From assembly GCA_002425245.1 (NCBI GenBank), contig DILW01000077.1, positions 1 to 18,472 on the forward strand: 18,472 nt of DNA, in the 5' to 3' direction. The notes below the pieces were generated by a model. It was not told the DNA's origin. It ran no database searches and saw nothing but the letters and a program-made list of their open reading frames with translations. A program made the position numbers and the translations under genes. The stretch comes from Betaproteobacteria bacterium UBA5582 (lineage in GTDB: Bacteria > Pseudomonadota > Gammaproteobacteria > Burkholderiales > Rhodocyclaceae). How positions within the stretch are numbered: the stretch's first letter is position 1; every line of letters begins with the position of its first letter. Below, piece after piece: positions 1 to 6,386 of the stretch.

Positions 1-2346
1 GGCGTCTTCCGGATGCATGTACAGCCAGGCATCGGGCATTGCCTTGTACAGCTCGGGAATGCTGCGGGTCATCGACCCTGTGTGCCAGTGTTCGAGCACG
101 CGGCCAGTACACAACCACAGGTCGAATTCCTTGTCCGGCATTTCCGGGGGGTCCTGGTAAGGCAGCGCGAAGATCACCGCCTTCTTGTCCTTGTGGCCGT
201 AGAAGGCGAAGTCCTCGCCCTTCTTGACGTACGGATCGTAGCCCTCGCGGAAGCGCCACAGCGTTTCCTTGCCGTCGACCACCGGCCAGCGCAGGCCGCG
301 TGCCTTGTGGTAGGTCTCGAAGCTGGCTAGGTCATGGCCATGGCCGCGACCGAACTCGGCGTATTCCTCGAACAGGCCCTTCTGCAGGTAGTAGCCGAGC
401 TCCTTCGACTCGTCGTTCATGTAGCCCTTGATCGCGTGACCATTGGCTTTTTCCAGATCGGCCAGCGGGAACTTGTTCACCTTGCCGTTCTTGTAGAGGA
501 TGTCGAACAGCGTCTTGCCCTTGTACTCGGGCTTCTTGGCGATCAGCTCGGCCGGCCAGACTTCCTCGACCTTGAAGCGCTTGGAAAACTCGATGTACTG
601 CCACAGGTCGGACTTGGCCTCGCCCGGTGCCGACACCTGCTGACGCCAGAACTGGGTACGCCGCTCGGCGTTGCCGAAGGCGCCTTCCTTCTCGGTCCAC
701 ATCGCCGACGGCAGGACCAGGTCGGCGGCCATCGCCGAGACCGTCGGGTAGGCGTCGGAAACGACCACGAAGGAAGCCGGGTTGCGCCAGCCCGGGTAGA
801 TTTCGTCATTGACGTTCGGCCCGGCCTGCATGTTATTGGTCGTCGTCGTCCAGTAGCACTTGAGCTTGCCGTCCTTCAGCATGCGGCTCTGGAGCACGGC
901 GTGGAAGCCGATCTTGGCGTTCAGCGTGCCTTCCGGCAGTTGCCAGATTTCCTCGGTGTGCTTGCGGTGATCGGGGTTCATCACCACCATGTCGGCCGGC
1001 AGGCGATGGGCAAAGGTGCCGACTTCGCGCGCCGTGCCGCAGGCTGACGGCTGGCCGGTCAACGAGAACGGACCGCTGCCCGGGGTCGAAATCTTGCCGG
1101 TGAGCAGGTGCACGTTGTAGATCATGTTGTTCACCCAGGTGCCGCGGGTGTGCTGGTTGAAGCCCATGGTCCAGAAGCTGACGATCTTCTTCTTCGGATC
1201 GGCATACAGCTCGGCCATCCGCTTCAGGCGGTCGGCCGGAACGCCGGACAGCTTGGCGGTCTTTTCCAGCGTGTATTCGGAAACGAACTTCTTGAACTCG
1301 TCGAAGGTGATCGGCTTGGCCGCGCCGGTATCGCCCTTCGGCTTGCCATCGGCGCCAGGATAGCCATTCGACTTGGCATCCTTTTCCAGGGCGTGTGCCG
1401 GACGCAGGCCGTAGCCGATGTCGGTCTCGCCCATCTTGAAATTGACGTGCTTCTTGACGAAGTCCTGGTTGACCTTGCCGCTCTGGATGATGTGGTTGCA
1501 GATGTAGTTGAGGATCGCCAGGTCGGTGTTCGGAACGAAGATCATCGGGTTGTCGGCGAGCTCGTAGCTACGGTGCTCGAAGGTCGACAGCACATGCACT
1601 TCGGAACCGGCATGCGTCAGCCGGCGGTCGGTGATGCGCGACCACAGGATCGGGTGCATCTCGGCCATGTTCGAGCCCCAGAGGACGAAGGCGTCGGCGT
1701 TCTCGATGTCGTCGTAGCAGCCCATTGGCTCGTCGATGCCGAAGGTGCGCATGAAGCCGGCCACCGCCGAGGCCATGCAGTGGCGGGCGTTGGGATCGAG
1801 GTTGTTGGAACGGAAACCGGCCTTCCACAGCTTCGCTGCGGCATAGCCTTCCCAGATCGTCCATTGGCCGGAACCGAACATGCCGATCGAGGAGGTCATC
1901 TCATTGACCGGCTTGCCGGCGTTGGCCTTCATGTCGGCCTTGAGCGCTTCCTTCCACTTCTCTTCCATGATGTCGAAGGCCTGCTTCCAGGTGATTGGCT
2001 GGAACTCGCCGTTCTTGTCGTACTTGCCGTTCTTCATCCGCAGCAGCGGCTTGGTCAGGCGGTCCTCGCCATACTGGATCTTCGACAGGAAGTAGCCCTT
2101 GATGCAGTTCAGGCCGCGGTTAACCGGCGCATCCGGGTCGCCCTGGGTGGCGACGATGCGGCCGTTCTGGACGCCGACCAGCACCGAGCAACCGGTACCG
2201 CAGAAGCGGCAGGCGGCCTTGTCCCAGCGTACTTCGGTACCGGCGCCGGCCGGCTTGGCCGCCTCGGCACTCAGCGGAATCCCGGCAGTGGCTGCAGCAG
2301 CAGCTACTGCCTGGGTTTTCAGGAAATCACGGCGATTCATGGTCAT
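1..2346 (-). CDS. napA: Periplasmic nitrate reductase catalytic subunit NapA, 3' end cut by window edge
   Basis: NapA is the periplasmic molybdenum enzyme that reduces nitrate to nitrite using a bis-MGD cofactor and one [4Fe-4S] cluster. 782 codons are visible in one open frame running off position 1; E. coli NapA has 828 residues, so roughly the last 50 are missing. The N-terminus carries a twin-arginine signal (MTMNRRDFLK followed by an Ala-rich stretch). The cluster motif C-x2-C-x3-C lies at residues 46-53 (ACRFCGTGC), with the fourth Cys in GLNCIKGY. The molybdenum-ligand Cys is in DPNARHCMAS. The start at 2346 is chosen over 2340 because GAGGAGG (2354-2360) sits 7 nt upstream. It starts 2 nt after the napD stop, so it is the third gene of a napFDA operon. 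I checked the frame at both ends and in the middle and saw no frameshift. Identification is very secure. Confidence 0.97.
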   Translation of the reverse strand, partial: MTMNRRDFLKTQAVAAAAATAGIPLSAEAAKPAGAGTEVRWDKAACRFCGTGCSVLVGVQNGRIVATQGDPDAPVNRGLNCIKGYFLSKIQYGEDRLTKPLLRMKNGKYDKNGEFQPITWKQAFDIMEEKWKEALKADMKANAGKPVNEMTSSIGMFGSGQWTIWEGYAAAKLWKAGFRSNNLDPNARHCMASAVAGFMRTFGIDEPMGCYDDIENADAFVLWGSNMAEMHPILWSRITDRRLTHAGSEVHVLSTFEHRSYELADNPMIFVPNTDLAILNYICNHIIQSGKVNQDFVKKHVNFKMGETDIGYGLRPAHALEKDAKSNGYPGADGKPKGDTGAAKPITFDEFKKFVSEYTLEKTAKLSGVPADRLKRMAELYADPKKKIVSFWTMGFNQHTRGTWVNNMIYNVHLLTGKISTPGSGPFSLTGQPSACGTAREVGTFAHRLPADMVVMNPDHRKHTEEIWQLPEGTLNAKIGFHAVLQSRMLKDGKLKCYWTTTTNNMQAGPNVNDEIYPGWRNPASFVVVSDAYPTVSAMAADLVLPSAMWTEKEGAFGNAERRTQFWRQQVSAPGEAKSDLWQYIEFSKRFKVEEVWPAELIAKKPEYKGKTLFDILYKNGKVNKFPLADLEKANGHAIKGYMNDESKELGYYLQKGLFEEYAEFGRGHGHDLASFETYHKARGLRWPVVDGKETLWRFREGYDPYVKKGEDFAFYGHKDKKAVIFALPYQDPPEMPDKEFDLWLCTGRVLEHWHTGSMTRSIPELYKAMPDAWLYMHPEDA

Positions 2347-2348
2347 GG

Positions 2349-2600
2349 TCAAGCCTCCTCGGGTTCAAGCGCGTCGTCGCAGTATTCGTAAGCCAGGGTC
2401 ACCGACATCACGTGCGGCACGTGATGGACCCCGATGATGGAATCGGAAACGGCATAGCCCTCGCCGTCTTCGATCAGGACAAGCAGGCGACCGTCGCCAT
2501 GGTCGTGGGCGACGGCGGCGCCGGGCACGGCCTCGACGCCGAGTTGCACGGCACGGCTGTGCTCGGGCAGAAATTTGAGTACGAGACTGACGATCTTCAT
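2349..2600 (-). CDS. napD: NapD, chaperone for NapA Tat-dependent maturation
   Basis: NapD is a small cytoplasmic protein that binds the NapA twin-arginine signal peptide and holds back export until the cofactor is inserted. The 83-residue product matches the family in length and layout: a beta-alpha-beta opening (MKIVSLVLKFLPEHSRAV), a central EDGEGYAVSDSIIGVHHVPHV segment and an acidic end. The ATG at 2600 overlaps the napF TGA (2597-2599) in the classic ATGA arrangement, which indicates translational coupling. Longer readings that start upstream in the same frame run through napF and are not needed. It sits directly before napA, the usual neighbour. Confidence 0.93.
   Translation of the reverse strand: MKIVSLVLKFLPEHSRAVQLGVEAVPGAAVAHDHGDGRLLVLIEDGEGYAVSDSIIGVHHVPHVMSVTLAYEYCDDALEPEEA
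2354..2360 (-). promoter_or_regulatory. Strong Shine-Dalgarno for napA, inside the napD 3' end
   Basis: The minus strand reads GAGGAGG 7 nt before the ATG at 2346, overlapping the last codons of napD. It decides between the two in-frame ATGs of napA (2346 and 2340) and ties napA translation to the napD end. Confidence 0.75.
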
Positions 2601-3106
2601 GCGACACCTCGGTAGGCAATTGAATTCGGGGAAAGAACGCGGATCGCCCGGGTCGGGCAATCGGCCAGGCAGGCGCCGCAACCGGTACAGGCCGAGGCGT
2701 CGAGTTGCGGCCGGGCGACACCGCCCAGCCGGGGAGGAAAATGGATGGCCCGCGCTTCGCAGAGCTCGCCACAGGTCCGGCAGACCACCTGGCGCTCGGC
2801 CAGGCAATCACTGGAGAAAACGGCTTTCAGCTGCCAGGTCGCGGTTGCCGACAAGGCTGTTGTCGGACAGGCCTGACGACATTCGCCGCAAAAGGTGCAA
2901 GCGTCAGGCGCCCGGCCCGGGGTGAAATCCGCCTCGGGATAGGCACCGTCACCACGCACCAGCAAACCGGTCGGACAGGCATCGACGCAGTCGCTGCACC
3001 GCTGGCAGGTGGTCAGGAATTCGGCTTCGGCCAGCGCCCAGGGCGGGCGCACCGGCAGTTCCCGGGAGGGCGTTACGACACCAAGAAAGGCACGGCGACT
3101 CAGCAT
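2597..3106 (-). CDS. napF: Ferredoxin-type protein NapF
   Basis: NapF is a cytoplasmic iron-sulfur protein that associates with NapA and is thought to help assemble or load its [4Fe-4S] cluster before export. The 169-residue product (E. coli NapF has 164) shows three C-x2-C-x2-C-x3-CP motifs: CQRCSDCVDACP, CTFCGECRQACP and CTGCGACLADCP. Extra cysteines lie between the second and third (CRTCGELC). I prefer the ATG at 3106 (MLSRRAFLGVV), which matches the usual NapF opening; a GTG at 3121 would add five residues. Neither has a good Shine-Dalgarno. It is the first gene of the napFDA operon; no napE is seen upstream. Divergent to narX across a 231 bp regulatory gap. Confidence 0.93.
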   Translation of the reverse strand: MLSRRAFLGVVTPSRELPVRPPWALAEAEFLTTCQRCSDCVDACPTGLLVRGDGAYPEADFTPGRAPDACTFCGECRQACPTTALSATATWQLKAVFSSDCLAERQVVCRTCGELCEARAIHFPPRLGGVARPQLDASACTGCGACLADCPTRAIRVLSPNSIAYRGVA

Positions 3107-3197
3107 TGGACAAGGGCTCACAGTTGATCTGGAGCGGATGCTACGCGCCGTAAATGATCGCGAATACCCTGGGAAAATCGCTTTAAAAACCGTGATC

Positions 3198-3213
3198 TAC
3201 GTCTAAATAGGTA
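3198..3213. promoter_or_regulatory. 7-2-7 NarL/NarP binding site between napF and narX
   Basis: The plus strand reads TACGTCT-AA-ATAGGTA. Against the 7-2-7 consensus (TACYYMT-N2-AKRRGTA) only the fourth base of one heptamer deviates; the other heptamer (TACCTAT on the minus strand) is perfect. This is the arrangement bound by NarL and NarP dimers in enterobacteria. The site is 92 nt from the napF start and 125 nt from the narX start, so one site could serve both promoters. That narL itself is encoded at 5202 supports the assignment. Binding and direction of effect are inferred. Confidence 0.7.
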
Positions 3214-3247
3214 GATGTTTTCGACGAGCTTTGGAACATTTTTCCCG

Positions 3248-3253
3248 TAGAAT
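3248..3253 (+). promoter_or_regulatory. Candidate -10 element for narXL (TAGAAT)
   Basis: TAGAAT matches the TATAAT consensus at 5 of 6 positions. No good -35 hexamer lies 16-18 bp upstream, which fits a promoter that needs an activator; the NarL-type site is centred about 55 bp upstream of the implied transcript start near 3260. Weak on its own. Confidence 0.3.
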
Positions 3254-3260
3254 CAAGCGC

Positions 3261-3341
3261 ATGAACTCCGCGCACTCTCGTCACCAATCGTTCTTGCGTA
3301 TCCCCGGGCAAAAAAGGGGTAATCCCCAATACCCGCGATGA
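3261..3341 (+). CDS. Candidate 26-residue leader ORF overlapping the narX start
   Basis: An ATG at 3261 opens 26 sense codons ending in TGA at 3339-3341, which overlaps the narX ATG (3338-3340) as ATGA. The peptide is basic (MNSAHSRHQSFLRIPGQK...) with no recognisable domain. narX itself has no Shine-Dalgarno at normal spacing, so coupling from this ORF would explain how it is translated. The leader also lacks a Shine-Dalgarno, and if the TAGAAT at 3248 is the -10, the transcript would start about at its ATG, making it nearly leaderless. It could be chance: the open stretch is short. Confidence 0.35.
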   Translation: MNSAHSRHQSFLRIPGQKRGNPQYPR

Positions 3342-5191
3342 AGCCCTTTCTTTCCTCGATTTCCTCATCACTCAGAGACTCGGTACTGGTCAGGCTGGGT
3401 CTGGCCATGGGCATTCTGGCCCTGCTCTCCTTCGCCTCCATCGTCACGTCGACGGTGATTGCCGAGAACATCAGCGGTCAGGCCAGCGCCATCAATGTTT
3501 CGGGCTCCTTGCGGATGATGAGTTTTCGCAGCCTGAGCGAGGTCCAGCAGCCGGACAAGCGCCAGCAGGCGCTGGCGACCCTGGAACAGTTCGAACGCCG
3601 CTTGCATGGGCTGGAGCGCTTCATCCTGGACAAGTCGGTAGGTGATACCCCGTCGCGCGCAGCCGTCGGCGTCGTCACCCAACGCTGGCAGGAACACATC
3701 CGGCCGCTGGCCCGCGCCGCCGCCGACGGCAATACGGACGCCTTGAGCGTGATGGCGCAGGACATTCCCGCATTCGTCGAGCAGATCGACCGCGTCGTCC
3801 TGCTGATCGAGGAAGACCTGGAACGGAAGGTCCGTTGGCTGCGCATGACCCAGTTCGCCTTGCTGGCGCTGATCGTCGTGGTCAGCCTGGTCACCAGCTG
3901 GATGTTGCGGCAGCAGCTGGTGCAGCCGCTGGCCCATCTGCTCAGGGCCGCCAAGACCGTGTCCCGGGGCTCGTTCTCGGTCCGGGTCAGCCATGTCGGC
4001 AGCGATGAGCTGGGCCAGCTCGGACATGCCTTCAACACCATGGTGGCGGAAATCGCCAACATGTATGCGCACCTGGAGGAAAAAGTCGAGGAGAAGACGC
4101 AGGAACTGACCCGCACCAACCAGTCGCTGGAACTCCTCTATCAAGTCAGCCAGAAACTGTCGGCCAACGACCTGACGCTTGACCAGTTGCAGGCCATCCT
4201 GCGCGAAGTCGAAGCAACCCTTGAGCTTGGCCACAGCATGATCTGCATCAGCGATAACGGCCTGCTCCCCGCGCATGCGGTCGTCAGCGACCTGACCGCC
4301 GAAGAACGCGAGCGCTGGTGTGGCGAGAAGGATTGCGCTCAATGCTTTGACCGGGCGAGCCAGCCACTGGGCGTCCAGTCGGCGGTCGGCGGCGTCGTGG
4401 TCCTGCCGCTGGGCGAACCGGGTGGCCTGCGCGGCACCCTGCCCATCCTGCTCCGGTCGCGCGAGCCCTTGCCGGCCGACAAGGCGAGATTGATAGAGAC
4501 CATCGGCCATCACGTTTCGAACGCCCTGCTCAACATGCGTCGAACCGAAGAGAAACATCGCCTGGCGGTGCTCGAGGAACGTTCGGTGATCGCCCGGGAA
4601 CTACACGATTCGATCGCCCAGTCGCTCAGCTACCTGCGCATCCAGGTTACCCGCCTGGAGAAATGCATCGATCAGGGCTGCGATGCCCGCACCATTGCCG
4701 AGGAGCTCAAGGATGGCCTGAGCTCGGCTTACCGCGAATTGCGCGAACTGATCAGCACCTTCCGGCTGCGCATCGACGAACGCGGCTTTGGCGTCGCCCT
4801 GCAAGAAACCATCAACGAGTTCTCGGCGAAGCTCGGCTTTCCGGTGCAGTTGCAGAATACCTTGTCCGGCATCGTGCTCTCCGGCAACGAGGAAATGCAC
4901 GTCATCCGGATCATCCGCGAAGCCCTGTCGAATATCGAGCGCCACGCCCGGGCCAGCCGGGCCGGGGTCGAGATTTCCGTAGCTACGGACCGGACCGTCA
5001 GCGTCGTCGTGCGCGACAACGGACGCGGCTTCAATCCGGCCGAGATCCCGGAGAACCACTTCGGCACCAGCATCATGCGCGACCGCGCCCAGATACTGGA
5101 AGGCGAACTCGGCGTCGAAACCGCCTTTGGTGCCGGCACGACCATCACCCTGAATTTCCTGCCGCAGCAGTACCGGCAGACCGACAATTGA
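3338..5191 (+). CDS. narX: Nitrate/nitrite sensor histidine kinase NarX
   Basis: This is the membrane kinase of the NarX-NarL system; it senses periplasmic nitrate and nitrite and phosphorylates NarL. The 617 residues (E. coli NarX 598) are laid out as follows: TM1 about 18-42; the nitrate-binding P-box at 51-64 (AINVSGSLRMMSFR); a helical periplasmic domain; TM2 about 170-190; HAMP about 190-242; a signalling coiled coil; a central GAF-like module with Cys303, 328, 333 and 336; a HisKA_3 dimerisation domain with the phospho-acceptor His423 (ELHDSIAQSL); and an HATPase with the N box near 532-536 and DNGRGF at 560-565. The start at 3338 is the first Met before TM1; it has no Shine-Dalgarno and overlaps a leader ORF stop. 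narL follows after 10 nt. The P-box makes NarX/NarQ certain; pairing with NarL favours NarX. Confidence 0.95.
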   Translation: MKPFLSSISSSLRDSVLVRLGLAMGILALLSFASIVTSTVIAENISGQASAINVSGSLRMMSFRSLSEVQQPDKRQQALATLEQFERRLHGLERFILDKSVGDTPSRAAVGVVTQRWQEHIRPLARAAADGNTDALSVMAQDIPAFVEQIDRVVLLIEEDLERKVRWLRMTQFALLALIVVVSLVTSWMLRQQLVQPLAHLLRAAKTVSRGSFSVRVSHVGSDELGQLGHAFNTMVAEIANMYAHLEEKVEEKTQELTRTNQSLELLYQVSQKLSANDLTLDQLQAILREVEATLELGHSMICISDNGLLPAHAVVSDLTAEERERWCGEKDCAQCFDRASQPLGVQSAVGGVVVLPLGEPGGLRGTLPILLRSREPLPADKARLIETIGHHVSNALLNMRRTEEKHRLAVLEERSVIARELHDSIAQSLSYLRIQVTRLEKCIDQGCDARTIAEELKDGLSSAYRELRELISTFRLRIDERGFGVALQETINEFSAKLGFPVQLQNTLSGIVLSGNEEMHVIRIIREALSNIERHARASRAGVEISVATDRTVSVVVRDNGRGFNPAEIPENHFGTSIMRDRAQILEGELGVETAFGAGTTITLNFLPQQYRQTDN

Positions 5192-5201
5192 AAGCCCCAG
5201 C

Positions 5202-5846
5202 ATGCCCGACCATACACGCGTCCTGATCATCGACGACCACCCGCTGTTCCGCAAGGGACTCTCCCAGCTGCTCGGCCTTTCCAGCGGCTTCACCGTGGTC
5301 GGCGAAGCGGCCAGCGGTCAGGCCGGGATCGAGCAGGCCAAAAGCCTGGAGCCCGATCTGATCCTGCTCGATCTGAACATGAAGGGTATGAACGGACTGG
5401 AGACCCTGCGCACACTGCGCGATCTCGAAGTCGATGCGCGCATCATCCTGGTCACCGTTTCCGATGCGCCGGACGACCTGATCGCCGCCATACGCGGCGG
5501 TGCCGACGGCTATATCCTGAAGGACAACGACCCCGACGAAATCCTCAAGCTGGTCGATAGCGCCATGCACGGCAGGACCGCGATCAGCCCGGAACTGACC
5601 AGCCTGCTGGCGACCGCGCTGCGCGAGGAAAGCGTCGTCGAGCAACGCAGCCAGGCCAGCCTGACCGAGCGCGAAACCGCCATACTCAAATGCCTGGCGG
5701 CCGGCATGTCGAACAAGCTGATCGCTCGCGAACTGGAGATTATGGAAAGCACCGTCAAGGTGCACATCCGCAACCTGCTCAAGAAACTGAAATTCCGCTC
5801 ACGCGTCGAAGCGGCGGTGTGGGCTGTCGCCAATCATCTCGGATAA
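5202..5846 (+). CDS. narL: Nitrate/nitrite response regulator NarL
   Basis: NarL is the DNA-binding partner of NarX and controls genes for nitrate respiration. The 214-residue protein has a receiver domain with the acidic pair Asp11/Asp12, phospho-acceptor Asp57 (LLLDLNMKG), Ser87 and Lys107 (GYILKD), followed by a LuxR-type helix-turn-helix (LTERETAILKCLAAGMSNK onward). The recognition helix region ESTVKVHIRNLLKKLKFRS and the tail SRVEAAVWA closely follow E. coli NarL. It begins 10 nt after narX, with no clear Shine-Dalgarno, so it is probably translated from the same message. Its expected target, a 7-2-7 site, lies upstream of narX at 3198-3213. NarP is the alternative name, but adjacency to narX favours NarL. 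Confidence 0.95.
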   Translation: MPDHTRVLIIDDHPLFRKGLSQLLGLSSGFTVVGEAASGQAGIEQAKSLEPDLILLDLNMKGMNGLETLRTLRDLEVDARIILVTVSDAPDDLIAAIRGGADGYILKDNDPDEILKLVDSAMHGRTAISPELTSLLATALREESVVEQRSQASLTERETAILKCLAAGMSNKLIARELEIMESTVKVHIRNLLKKLKFRSRVEAAVWAVANHLG

Positions 5847-5872
5847 AAAAGCGCGGACTCGCCGCGCTTTTT
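5846..5872. terminator. Bidirectional intrinsic terminator between narL and the DUF4395 gene
   Basis: A-run, GCGCGG, loop ACTCG, CCGCGC, T-run: 11 paired bases counting the A/T flanks. The U-tract works in both directions, so it can end both narXL and the converging DUF4395 transcript. It begins at the last base of the narL stop codon. Confidence 0.9.
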
Positions 5873-5890
5873 CCGGGGAGCGGTAGACGC

Positions 5891-6310
5891 TCAGGCCTGC
5901 TTGAACTTGTAGTAGGCGCCGTAAGCCCAGCAGGCGGCACAGAAACCGGTTGCCAGATCGATGAAGGCAAAGATCAGGATGGCGTAGGCCGGAATCACGC
6001 CGACCGACGAGCCGAGCAGCCAGGTGACGAACATCGCGGTACCGGCGATGGTGGCGATCTTGTCGGCGAACATCTTGGAACCGGCATTCTGCATCTTGGA
6101 CATGCCCAGTTTGCCGGTAATGCCGGCAAACAGCTTGTAGGACAGGCACTTGTGCGGATTGACGAAACCGCGGATGAAACCGCCGACGGCCAGCAGCAGG
6201 GACACCCACTGATACGGAGTGAACAGGTAAATGGCAGCGATGGCAAAGCTCATCGTCGCCTGGAAACGGTAGGCGTTGGAACACACCGGGGCAATGTCGA
6301 AACGCAACAT
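5891..6310 (-). CDS. DUF4395 family small integral membrane protein
   Basis: This 139-residue protein is almost entirely hydrophobic, with about four membrane segments (roughly 18-32, 34-50, 84-102 and 105-123). It has the DUF4395 layout: an N-terminal VCSNAYRFQA stretch, a loop with NPHKC (Cys55), a basic cytoplasmic-looking loop (FADKIATIAG) and a terminal ATGFCAACWAYG with Cys124 and Cys127. The function of the family is unknown; the C-x2-C pair at the membrane edge suggests redox or metal chemistry, but this is inference. The start at 6310 is preferred over 6322 because GGAG lies about 7 nt before it; in the longer version the ATG itself overlaps that GGAG. It is a single-gene unit with its own promoter (6343-6371) and shares a terminator with narL. 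Confidence 0.83.
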   Translation of the reverse strand: MLRFDIAPVCSNAYRFQATMSFAIAAIYLFTPYQWVSLLLAVGGFIRGFVNPHKCLSYKLFAGITGKLGMSKMQNAGSKMFADKIATIAGTAMFVTWLLGSSVGVIPAYAILIFAFIDLATGFCAACWAYGAYYKFKQA

Positions 6311-6342
6311 GGCAGACTCCATAAAAATATTATTAGACGCTT

Positions 6343-6371
6343 ATATTAGCATGCTGCGATGCAGCAGACAA
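6343..6371 (-). promoter_or_regulatory. Sigma-70-type promoter of the DUF4395 gene
   Basis: The minus strand reads TTGTCT (6371-6366), 17 bp spacer, TAATAT (6348-6343), preceded by TGC, an extended -10. The expected start is near 6336, giving a 5' leader of about 26 nt. The spacer holds an inverted repeat GCTGC-N3-GCAGC. Confidence 0.65.
6353..6365. repeat. Inverted repeat GCTGC-N3-GCAGC in the DUF4395 promoter spacer
   Basis: Perfect 5 bp arms around GAT lie exactly between the -35 and -10 hexamers. GCATGC occurs on both sides (6349-6354 and 6372-6377). It may be an operator; no regulator gene is adjacent to support this. Confidence 0.3.
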
Positions 6372-6386
6372 GCATGCCGACCCGCC

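Noticed and set aside
1108..2391. 427-codon open frame on the plus strand opposite napA
   Set aside because: napA reads without interruption through this region with all catalytic motifs; the opposite frame has no recognisable feature.
3107..3121. GTG at 3121 as the napF start
   Set aside because: In frame but without Shine-Dalgarno; it adds MSPCP before the family-like opening MLSRRAF, so the ATG at 3106 is preferred.
3161..3166. TATTCG (minus strand) as the napF -10
   Set aside because: It would place the NarL site near -51, which is attractive, but the hexamer is poor and no -35 fits at 16-18 bp.
3107..3337. FNR box (TTGAT-N4-ATCAA) expected for an anaerobic nap promoter
   Set aside because: Only a left half-site (TTGAT, near 3124) is present, inside the likely leader of napF; no full palindrome was found by eye.
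5690..6349. 219-codon plus-strand frame across the narL end and the DUF4395 gene
   Set aside because: It crosses the strong terminator and overlaps two supported genes; antisense composition.
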